From the NCBI RefSeq assembly GCF_000373565.1, contig NZ_KB891813.1, forward strand, positions 62,001 through 126,000: 64,000 nucleotides of DNA, given 5' to 3'. Of this stretch, positions 57,451 to 64,000 are shown piece after piece. The position numbers were made by a program, and so were the translations under genes. The stretch's first letter is position 1, and each line of letters opens with the position of its first letter. Under the pieces are notes generated by a model. The model was not told where the DNA came from and ran no database searches. It was given only the letters and a program-made list of their open reading frames with translations. This stretch comes from Streptomyces sp. HmicA12 (GTDB taxonomy: Bacteria; Actinomycetota; Actinomycetes; Streptomycetales; Streptomycetaceae).

Positions 57451-57592
57451 TGGCGACTTTGCCCCCTGAAGCGCCGGATGCCGGACTTCAATGTCGCGCA
57501 GCCGCCAGGGGGCCGTCAAGGGGAACTCCCTTGCGGTGAACGGCAGTTGAAACCTCGCCATGTACATGAAATAGCTCTGGCGTAGGTACTTC

Positions 57593-57601
57593 CGAGTAAC
57601 T
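57593..57601 (+). promoter_or_regulatory. CGAGTAACT element upstream of the GDSL lipase
   Basis: CGAGTAACT about 50 bases before the start resembles the CGCGTAACT core of the direct repeats before the other secreted lipase gene (35742-35783), at a similar distance from the start codon. Confidence 0.35.
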
Positions 57602-57651
57602 GTGAGGCGTGCTACCACAGGTGTGGCAGAAAACCTGCTAAGGGAGGTTCC

Positions 57652-58449
57652 ATGAGACGTTTCCGACTTACGGCATACGTGACCTCGTTCCTCTTCGCGG
57701 CGGCCGTCGCCCTCACCGGTGCGACGTCCGCTCAGGCGGCGGCGACCGGCTATGTGGCGCTCGGTGACTCGTACTCCTCGGGAGTCGGGTCCGGCAGCTA
57801 CGACAGTGCGAGCGGCGACTGCAAGCGCTCCTCCAAGGCCTACCCGGCCCTGTGGGCGGCCGCCCATTCATCCGTGAGCTTCAACTTCACCGCGTGCTCG
57901 GGTGCCCGTACGGGTGATGTGCTCGCGAACCAGCTCGGCCCGCTCGGCTCCGGCACCGGCCTGGTCTCCATCAGCATCGGCGGCAACGACGCGGGCTTCG
58001 CCGACGTCATGACCACCTGTGTCCTCTACTCCGAGTCGACGTGCGTCAACCGCGTCAACGAGGCCCGCGCATACGCCACGTCGACCCTGCCCGGCAAGCT
58101 CGACCAGGTCTACGCGGCGATCAAGGCGAAGGCTCCGGCCGCCCATGTGGTCGTGCTCGGCTACCCCCGCTTCTACCAGCTCGGCGGCTCCTGCATCGCG
58201 GGCCTGTCCGAGACCGAACGCTCCGCCATCAACGGCGCCGCCGACCTCCTCAACTCCACCACCGCCAAGCGCGCCGCCAACGCCGGCTTCACCTTCGGTG
58301 ACGTGGCCGCGAAGTTCACCGGGCACGAGATCTGCTCGGGTTCCCCTTGGCTGCACAGCGTCAACTGGACCAATATCGGCGAGTCGTACCACCCCACCGC
58401 GGCAGGGCAGTCGGGCGGCTATCTGCCCGTGTTCACGTCCGCCGCGTGA
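57652..58449 (+). CDS. Secreted SGNH/GDSL lipase-esterase
   Basis: 265 residues. Signal peptide to AQA near 29. SGNH blocks: GYVALGDSYSSG with Ser40, block III IGGNDAGF and catalytic His247 in ESYHPTAAG; six cysteines suit the three disulfides of Streptomyces SGNH lipases. It hydrolyses short- to medium-chain esters or phospholipids outside the cell. GGGAGG lies 5 bases before the ATG. It is a single gene, convergent with the kinase gene, and separated from it by a small palindrome. Confidence 0.95.
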   Translation: MRRFRLTAYVTSFLFAAAVALTGATSAQAAATGYVALGDSYSSGVGSGSYDSASGDCKRSSKAYPALWAAAHSSVSFNFTACSGARTGDVLANQLGPLGSGTGLVSISIGGNDAGFADVMTTCVLYSESTCVNRVNEARAYATSTLPGKLDQVYAAIKAKAPAAHVVVLGYPRFYQLGGSCIAGLSETERSAINGAADLLNSTTAKRAANAGFTFGDVAAKFTGHEICSGSPWLHSVNWTNIGESYHPTAAGQSGGYLPVFTSAA

Positions 58450-58464
58450 GCACTGCCGCAGTGC
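58450..58464. terminator. Short palindrome between convergent genes
   Basis: GCACTGC-C-GCAGTGC starts at the base after the GDSL lipase stop codon. It is a 7-bp stem with a one-base centre, so at best a weak terminator on its own. Confidence 0.35.
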
Positions 58465-58470
58465 GTGCGC

Positions 58471-58502
58471 GCATCAGTACGTGAGTGCATCAGTACGTGG
58501 GT
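58471..58502. repeat. 16-bp tandem duplication across the kinase stop
   Basis: GCATCAGTACGTGAGT followed by GCATCAGTACGTGGGT (one difference). The kinase TGA (58490-58492) is inside the second unit and an equivalent stop exists in the first. Confidence 0.85.
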
Positions 58503-60181
58503 GAACCGGTGGTGGCTCCCGTCGACGGGGTCACCACCTCACACGTCACCGTGTACGCCACGTAGTTGGAGGTCGCCGCGACCGGGCTGCGGACCTCCAC
58601 CCCGATCTGGTTGTGCAGCGTGCCGCCCTCCTCGTACCGCGTCTCCGTCGTGTTGACCGTCCGGCTCCTCGCGTCGCCCGAGCCGAAGTCGATGCTCTTC
58701 CAGCCGGGATCCGACGGCTCCCCGCTCCTGGTCACCCACCGGTACTCGACCGTCGCCGGGGTGCGCCCCACCGTGATCGTGGCCGCGAAGGCCGGCGCCG
58801 AGGCGGCGGGCGGCGGGCAGGAGCCCGTGTAGCTGCCGCGGATCGCCGAGACGCTGACCCGGACGGACTGCGCGGGCGTGGTGGTGTGACCGCTGTTCCC
58901 GCCGCTGCCGCTGTTCCCGTTGTTGCCCCCGGAGCCGCTTCCGCCCGAGCTCTGGCCGTCGCCGCCGCCGTCCGTCGGGGTGCTGCCGCCGGAGCCGCCC
59001 CCCGACGAACTACCGCCGGAATCACCACCGTTGCCGCCGCCGGAAGAGTTTCCTCCGCTGCTCCCGCCGCCGTCGTCACGGTTGAGCAGCGCGTACGTCA
59101 GTCCGCCGATCGCCAGGAGCAGCGCGACGATGCCCGCAATCAGGGCGAGCGAGGCGCGGCGGGCGGAGCGATGGCCGGTGTCGGCCGGGGCGGTCGTCGT
59201 CGTACCGGCCGGCGACGAAGGGGACGCGGCGGACGCGGTCGGCCCGGGCAGCGGCGGGGTGGGCGTGGCCGGCTGCTGCCGCGACGTCACCGTCGGCATC
59301 GACGACATCGGCGACGCCGGCGTCGGGTCCGCGCGCAGCGCGCCGCCCGCGCCCACGATCCGCAGATCGCGCTCGGCGACCCCCGCGGACGTCCGCTCGG
59401 CGGGGTCCTTGCGCAGCAGTCCCTCGATGACGGGGGTCAGCGGGCCCGCCCGGCGCGGCGGCGGCAACTCCTCGTCGACGACCGCGCGCAGGGTGCTGAG
59501 CGGCGTGTCCTGCCGGAACGGCGAATGCCCCTCCACGGTCGCGTACAGCAGCACGCCGAGCGACCACAGATCGGACTCCGGGCCCGGCGTGCGCCCCAAC
59601 GCCCTTTCGGGGGCGAGGAATTCGGGCGAGCCGATCACCTCGCCGGTCATCGTGAGCGCCTGCGTCCCCTCGACCATCGCGATGCCGAAGTCGGTGAGGA
59701 CGACCCGGCCGTCGTTCGACAAAAGGACGTTCCCCGGCTTCACGTCACGGTGCAGCACGCCCGCCTCGTGCGCGGCGCGCAGTGCGGCCAGGACCTCCGC
59801 GCCGATGTGCGCGGCGCGCTGCGGGGACATCGGGCCCTCCGCGTCGAGCTGGTCGGCGAGCGAGACGCCGCGCACCAGCTCCATGACGACCCAGGGGCGT
59901 CCGTCGTCCGTGGCCACGTCGTACAGCGTGATCACGTTGCGGTGCGCGATGCGCGCCGCCGCCCACGCCTCGCGCTCCAGGCGCTGGTACATCCGGTCGC
60001 GGTCCGCGGTCGGCAGGCCCGCCGGGGCCCGCACCTCCTTCACGGCGACCTCGCGCCCGAGCACGTCGTCGCGGGCCCGCCACACGGTGCCCATGCCGCC
60101 TTCGCCGATCGGGTCCTGCAGCCGGTACCGGCCCGCGACGACCCGCCCGCTGCTTCCACCACTGCCCGGCCCTGTGCTCAC
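58490..60181 (-). CDS. Transmembrane Ser/Thr protein kinase (PknB-like)
   Basis: 563 residues from GTG at 60181 (G-rich RBS; GTG at 60196 is possible). Kinase domain about 10-270: GEGGMGTVWRARD, Lys in VAVKEV, catalytic HRDVKPGN, DFG in LTDFGIAM, APE in FLAPERAL. A Pro/Ser/Thr juxtamembrane segment leads to one helix (LALIAGIVALLLAIGGLTYAL). Outside lies a Gly/Ser linker of about 70 residues and a beta-sandwich-like domain in place of PASTA repeats. The outer domain may sense wall or polymer; neighbours suggest, but do not prove, a link to EPS. Confidence 0.92.
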   Translation of the reverse strand: MSTGPGSGGSSGRVVAGRYRLQDPIGEGGMGTVWRARDDVLGREVAVKEVRAPAGLPTADRDRMYQRLEREAWAAARIAHRNVITLYDVATDDGRPWVVMELVRGVSLADQLDAEGPMSPQRAAHIGAEVLAALRAAHEAGVLHRDVKPGNVLLSNDGRVVLTDFGIAMVEGTQALTMTGEVIGSPEFLAPERALGRTPGPESDLWSLGVLLYATVEGHSPFRQDTPLSTLRAVVDEELPPPRRAGPLTPVIEGLLRKDPAERTSAGVAERDLRIVGAGGALRADPTPASPMSSMPTVTSRQQPATPTPPLPGPTASAASPSSPAGTTTTAPADTGHRSARRASLALIAGIVALLLAIGGLTYALLNRDDGGGSSGGNSSGGGNGGDSGGSSSGGGSGGSTPTDGGGDGQSSGGSGSGGNNGNSGSGGNSGHTTTPAQSVRVSVSAIRGSYTGSCPPPAASAPAFAATITVGRTPATVEYRWVTRSGEPSDPGWKSIDFGSGDARSRTVNTTETRYEEGGTLHNQIGVEVRSPVAATSNYVAYTVTCEVVTPSTGATTGSPTY

Positions 60182-60239
60182 GGCCGCCGCCCCCACTCGT
60201 CACGACACACGACACACGACAAGTCCCAACAAAACTAGC

Positions 60240-61793
60240 TCAACCGAGTACCGTTGCGGCCCCCTTGAACACCAATCCACACCCGAGGGCGAGGACGACA
60301 CACGCCGAGCCGAGCGGAACCAGGCGTCCGGCGAGGTGCCGCGTCCGCAGGCGGGCCCGCGCGACGCGGCGGGCCGCGAACGCCCCCGCCCGTACGACGA
60401 CGAACCCGGCGGCCGTGAGTGTGACCGCGAGCCCGGCCCCGTACGCGAGCACGAGCAGCACGCCGAACCAGGCCTGGCCCAGGGCGGCGGCGCCGACCAG
60501 CACGACGACGGCCGACGGACTGGGCACGAGCCCACCGGCGAACCCGAGGAAGAGGGCGCCGCGGAGGGAGGCGCCGGGGTGGGGGTGGTCGTGACCGTGC
60601 CCGTGATCGTGGCTGTGGTGATGGTCGTGCCCGTGGTCATGGCTGTGGTCATGGTCGTGGTGATGCGGGTGCCCGTGCCCATGCCCGTGGTGTCGGCTCC
60701 GCCAGGCCTTGCGTACGAGCAGCACGCCCGCGCCCGTCACCAGGAGACCGCTGGCCACGCCGAGCCACGCCACGACCGAGGGCGCCGCCGCGGAGCCGCC
60801 GATCACCAGGACGCCGAGCGCGACCACGCCCAGCGTGTGCGTGACGGTGACCGAGGCCGCGAGCGGCAGTACGTCGCGCGGCCGGGCCCGGCCGCGGGCG
60901 GCGGCCGTCGCCGCCATCAGGGTCTTGCCGTGCCCGGGCGCGAGCGCGTGCAGCGCGCCGAGGAGCAGCGCGGTGCCCAGGGCGAGCGCGGCGAAGCCCG
61001 GGGTGAGGTCGTGCCGGGCGACGAGCCCGGTCAGCGCGCTGGTCCAGCGGTCGGCCCCGCGCGGGAGCACGCCGGAGCCGGGGGGCGCCGGGCGCTCCTG
61101 CGTCAGGGCCGGGCCGCCGGGGGTGACGCGGAGGGCGGCCGTGGTGACGTCGGGCGGGGAGGACAGCAGGTGCTTCGGGTAGCGGGAGAGGAGGCGGGAG
61201 GCGGAGGTGCGGGGGACATCGCTGCGGGTGAGGGTGGTGCGGTCGCCCCGCGCGGTGATCTCGTGCCAGCCCGGGCCCGGCCGGGTGGGGGCGCGGAAGC
61301 CGAGGGCGGCGTCGGCGCGGGGGAGCGGTGCGGTGAACCGGCACTGGACGCGCAGGGTGCCCAGGCCCGCCTGGCCGGGGCGGCGCTCGGCGCGGCTCGC
61401 GCCGGGGGCGACCGGGACGCGGCGGCCGTCGACGGTGAGACGGGTGTCCCGGGCGGCCCTGCGGCACCGCTCTGCGGCCCAACTCGCCGTCCCCGCACGC
61501 TTGATGGCGGGCTCGACCTGGGTGGCGGGGATCTCGGCGAGGTCCTCGATGTGGGTGACGCGGAGCGCGGTGGGGGTGGTGACGAGGCCGTCGTAGGTGT
61601 TGGTGGTGAAGTTGCCGAGGGGGTGGGCGGAGGCTTTGCCCACCGGGATCAGGAGCAGGGCGAGCGCGGCCAGGGCGGCGAGCGCGGCCCAGCGGATGCG
61701 GGCCCTGGGGCGTCGTGGTGCGGGCCCGTCGCAGGGTTGCCCGGCGTCGGGTGCCGCCCTGCCCGCCCACTCAAGGCTGTGAGGCTGACTCAT
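60240..61793 (-). CDS. NicO/HoxN-like nickel-cobalt transporter family protein with His-rich loop
   Basis: 517 residues. After an N-terminal helix the extracytoplasmic part starts HPLGNFTTNTYDGLVTTP, a block found in actinobacterial NicO proteins. From about 285 there are six helices: ALHALAPGHGKTLMAATAA carries the conserved His/Lys motif, and a cytoplasmic loop of about 40 residues holds about 22 His alternating with Asp/Gly. C-terminal helices include LVPSPSAVVVLVGAAAL. The family moves Ni, Co or related ions, often outward. ATG at 61793 overlaps the TPR gene stop (ATGA), so the two are coupled. Confidence 0.87.
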   Translation of the reverse strand: MSQPHSLEWAGRAAPDAGQPCDGPAPRRPRARIRWAALAALAALALLLIPVGKASAHPLGNFTTNTYDGLVTTPTALRVTHIEDLAEIPATQVEPAIKRAGTASWAAERCRRAARDTRLTVDGRRVPVAPGASRAERRPGQAGLGTLRVQCRFTAPLPRADAALGFRAPTRPGPGWHEITARGDRTTLTRSDVPRTSASRLLSRYPKHLLSSPPDVTTAALRVTPGGPALTQERPAPPGSGVLPRGADRWTSALTGLVARHDLTPGFAALALGTALLLGALHALAPGHGKTLMAATAAARGRARPRDVLPLAASVTVTHTLGVVALGVLVIGGSAAAPSVVAWLGVASGLLVTGAGVLLVRKAWRSRHHGHGHGHPHHHDHDHSHDHGHDHHHSHDHGHGHDHPHPGASLRGALFLGFAGGLVPSPSAVVVLVGAAALGQAWFGVLLVLAYGAGLAVTLTAAGFVVVRAGAFAARRVARARLRTRHLAGRLVPLGSACVVLALGCGLVFKGAATVLG

Positions 61794-63106
61794 GACGCAC
61801 CCCGCAGCAGAGATCGCGCCGACGCCGAACCCAGCGGCGAGAAAACGGGGTTGAGGCGCAGCGCCTTGTCCAGCCACTCCCGCCGCTCGGCCCCCCGGGC
61901 CACGACGCCCCGGTGGTAGAAGAACGACGCGTCCCGGAACCCGGTCCGGGTGGCGAAGCGCGCGTACCGGAGCGCCTTCGCGTCCTGCCCGTTGGCATGC
62001 AGGGCCCACGCCAGCGCGTCCGCCGTGTGCACGGTGTGCCGCCGCGCCCACTCGGCCCGCGCCGCCCGCAGCGCCGCCCCCCGGTCGCCGTGGTCCGCCG
62101 CGGCGAGGGCGGTGTCCAGATCGACGTCGACCCCGTTGGCCCGGGCCAGCGAGACCCACGCCGAGACCAGCCCGTACTGCTCGCGCGCGGCCCTCAAGTC
62201 GCCCCGCGCCTCGTACAGTTCACCGAGCGCGACGAGCGGACCGGGCAGCGGGTACCGGGCCACGACGCCGCGCAGGTCCCGGATCGCCCCGGCCGTGTCG
62301 TCGCGCCCGGCCCGCGCCCGTGCCCGGCACTCCAGCGCGGGCACGTACCCGGAGTCGGCCCGCAGCGCCCGCCTGCACCCCCGCAGCGCGGCGGTGAAAT
62401 CGCCCTGGCGCCAGTCCAGTTGACCGAGGGCTGTCGCCACGTACGCCTCGTCGGCGGGTGCGGATGCCGTGGCGAGCGCCTGCTTCAGGACGCGCCGGGC
62501 GCCCGCGACGTCGCCGCGCAGCTCACGCACGTACGACAGCCGGGTGAAGACGGGGAGGCCGGGCCGGCGCGCGTCCGCCTGGTCCGCGGCCCGCGCGGCG
62601 TCCTCGTACCGGCCCAGTTCGACGAGGGCGTCGATCCGGGTGGACAGGGCGCGCTGGCTGTAAGGGTTCATGGCGAGCGCGCGACGGGCGTCGCGCAGCG
62701 CCCCGTGGAAGTCGTGCCGGGCCGCGGCGAGGGCGGCGCGGCCCGCGAGCGCGGCGTCGTTGCCGTCGGGGCGGAGCTCCAGGGAGCGGGCCAGGGCGCG
62801 CTGGGCCTGCGGGTAGCGGGACGGGTCGCCGAGCGTGCGGGCCTGTTCCACATACGCCGTGCCGAGCGTCGCCCAGGCGCCGAAGTCCTTCGGCTGGGCC
62901 CGGAGATGGGCCTGCAGCGTGCGGACCGCGCGGTCGATCCCGCCGGTGGTGAGCTGCCGCTGCGACGGCGCGGCGGGGGCGACGGCGGTGGGCGCGGGAT
63001 CCGGCCCGTCGCCGCCGTGCCCGCCGGCCACGACCGCGCCCCCGGTGAGGGCGAGCGCCAGCGCGCACGCGGCGACGGCGGTGCGTCCTGAGAGGCGCGG
63101 AGTCAT
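61790..63106 (-). CDS. Secreted/membrane tetratricopeptide-repeat protein
   Basis: 438 residues. N-terminal hydrophobic signal or anchor (AVAACALALALTGGAVVAGG), then at least eight TPR-like pairs of helices, for example FGAWATLGTAYVEQARTLGD, AALAGRAALAAARHDFHGAL, ALSTRIDALVELGRYEDAA and AYVATALGQLDWRQGDFTAA. TPR proteins are binding scaffolds; here probably outside the membrane, next to the DUF4331 protein. It lies between the DUF4331 gene (101-base gap) and the NicO gene (coupled). AGG lies upstream of the ATG at 63106. Confidence 0.9.
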   Translation of the reverse strand: MTPRLSGRTAVAACALALALTGGAVVAGGHGGDGPDPAPTAVAPAAPSQRQLTTGGIDRAVRTLQAHLRAQPKDFGAWATLGTAYVEQARTLGDPSRYPQAQRALARSLELRPDGNDAALAGRAALAAARHDFHGALRDARRALAMNPYSQRALSTRIDALVELGRYEDAARAADQADARRPGLPVFTRLSYVRELRGDVAGARRVLKQALATASAPADEAYVATALGQLDWRQGDFTAALRGCRRALRADSGYVPALECRARARAGRDDTAGAIRDLRGVVARYPLPGPLVALGELYEARGDLRAAREQYGLVSAWVSLARANGVDVDLDTALAAADHGDRGAALRAARAEWARRHTVHTADALAWALHANGQDAKALRYARFATRTGFRDASFFYHRGVVARGAERREWLDKALRLNPVFSPLGSASARSLLRGAS

Positions 63107-63207
63107 GAAGAGGGCCTTTCCATGAGGGAGGGAGGGAAGGGGGGAAGGAGGGTCGGCGCGGCCCGTGGGGGAGGCGACACACGGGCCGCGCCGGATCGGA
63201 GGGGCGG

Positions 63208-64000
63208 CTACAGCTGCCCGCGGCGCCGCATCCGCCCGCGCCACCACGCCAGGCCGAGCCCGATGAGCAGCACGCCCGCCACGCCGGCCGTGGCCGAGGC
63301 GATGACCAGGGTGTCGTCGGACCCGGACTCGGAGGTGGACGACGCATTGCCGCTCAGCGCGCCGCCGTCGAGGGCGCTCTTCGAGGTGTCGTCACCGCTC
63401 TGCTTCTCGGTCAGCGGGCCGCGCGAACCGGACGCGGGCAGGGCCACGTACGGGAAGGTGTCGCCGAACTTCACGTCGTTGGCGTTCACCGCGTCGCCCA
63501 AGTCGTTCTTGTTGCCGAGGAGTTCACCCTCGACGGCCTGCAGTTCGATGTCGACGACGTCGTCCGTCAGGCGCCGCCCGTTCGGGAATCCCGCGTTGTC
63601 CCCGTCGAGGACGCCGAGCCGCTTCGGTGCATCGGTCGGCTTGACGGATGTGTTGAGGCGCAGCATCTCCGCGGGCCGGACGTCCGGCGGCTGGGTCAGC
63701 CCCTTCACGCCGGTCAGGAACACCGACACGAGGTCGTCGCGCGGCTCCTTCGGCGCGGGCAGCTTGTAGATCGACTCGAGGAGCTTCGGCAGCTCGGGCT
63801 CGGTGACGTACGGCAGGAAGTCCGCGTCGTTCCACGGGTGCGAGGCGTTGAACCTGTCCTTGTCCTTCTGCGGTACGACCACCTCGTTGACCAGTGGCGA
63901 GCCGAGCCGCGAGACCTGGGTCCACTTGCCGTCGGCGTTCTTGCGCTGCGTCGTGGACCAGACGCCGACGATCGGCTGCTTCGCCGACTGCCGGAGGGAG
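63208..64000 (-). CDS. DUF4331 protein, C-terminal part (cut by window edge)
   Basis: 263 codons are visible; the start lies beyond 64000. Blocks such as ASHPWNDADFLPYVTEPELP, RPAEMLRLNTSVKPTDAPKR and LDGDNAGFPNGRRLTDDVVD are diagnostic of DUF4331. After a Ser/Asp-rich linker there is a C-terminal helix (TLVIASATAGVAGVLLIGLGLAWW) and a basic tail (RGRMRRRGQL), so the protein is anchored with the DUF4331 domain outside. Its function is unknown. It is the first visible gene of a DUF4331-TPR-NicO unit. Confidence 0.9.
   Translation of the reverse strand, partial: SLRQSAKQPIVGVWSTTQRKNADGKWTQVSRLGSPLVNEVVVPQKDKDRFNASHPWNDADFLPYVTEPELPKLLESIYKLPAPKEPRDDLVSVFLTGVKGLTQPPDVRPAEMLRLNTSVKPTDAPKRLGVLDGDNAGFPNGRRLTDDVVDIELQAVEGELLGNKNDLGDAVNANDVKFGDTFPYVALPASGSRGPLTEKQSGDDTSKSALDGGALSGNASSTSESGSDDTLVIASATAGVAGVLLIGLGLAWWRGRMRRRGQL

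Overview
The window is high-G+C actinobacterial DNA that reads as Streptomyces. The evidence is dense genes with G/C-rich third codon positions, many GTG and TTG starts, four-base ATGA/GTGA stop-start overlaps, a conservon (CvnA-D), a SepF-like protein, streptogrisin-type proteases, LAXTG sorting and secreted lipases. I see no rRNA, tRNA, CRISPR array, prophage or insertion sequence. From memory, the content (sflA-like, dnaE2 pair, lipase, AA10 monooxygenase, GDSL lipase) resembles a core-chromosome region of S. coelicolor; I could not check this.

Layout, left part. 0.1-4.2 kb: GT-C glycosyltransferase, DHA2 drug exporter, an A-depleted degenerate repeat tract, and sflA-like. 4.6-5.9 kb: DUF5685 protein with a very cysteine-rich tail. 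6.1-9.9 kb: conservon cvnABCD. 10.1-20.1 kb: a probable organosulfur uptake and oxidation locus. It has a solute-binding protein (SBP) preceded by a short leader peptide ending in Ser-x-x-Cys, divergent from permease, FAD/NAD(P) protein, permease, ATPase, SBP, two flavin monooxygenases and DUF1684. 20.4-23.7 kb: two alpha-lytic/streptogrisin proteases around a slipin. 23.7-26.6 kb: bifunctional adhE behind a near-perfect Rex operator.

Middle. 26.6-29.5 kb: leftward operon of a DUF3533-type membrane protein, a GPR1/FUN34/YaaH membrane protein and a RecF-like ATPase. 29.6-34.1 kb: SOS mutasome pair dnaE2 plus a Y-family polymerase without catalytic acidic residues, behind a LexA-box-like site. 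34.2-38.6 kb: GNAT, cupin/MarR pair, secreted lipase, wall-anchored lytic polysaccharide monooxygenase and an orphan response regulator. 38.8-41.8 kb: tripartite tricarboxylate transporter tctCBA. 41.8-48.2 kb: acetyltransferases, SMI1/KNR4 protein, methyltransferase, DUF402, GntR regulator and DUF5925-AAA ATPase.

Right part. 48.3-57.5 kb: an exopolysaccharide locus with a GH39-like hydrolase, a 1379-residue flippase/polymerase-like fusion, a polysaccharide deacetylase, two family-2 glycosyltransferases and a small membrane protein. 57.7-60.2 kb: GDSL lipase and a transmembrane Ser/Thr kinase. 60.2-64 kb: NicO-type metal transporter, TPR protein and DUF4331 protein, cut by the window end. Two patterns cross the window: dispersed G+C-rich inverted repeats between genes, one probably inserted in frame in a monooxygenase, and short tandem duplications lying on gene boundaries.
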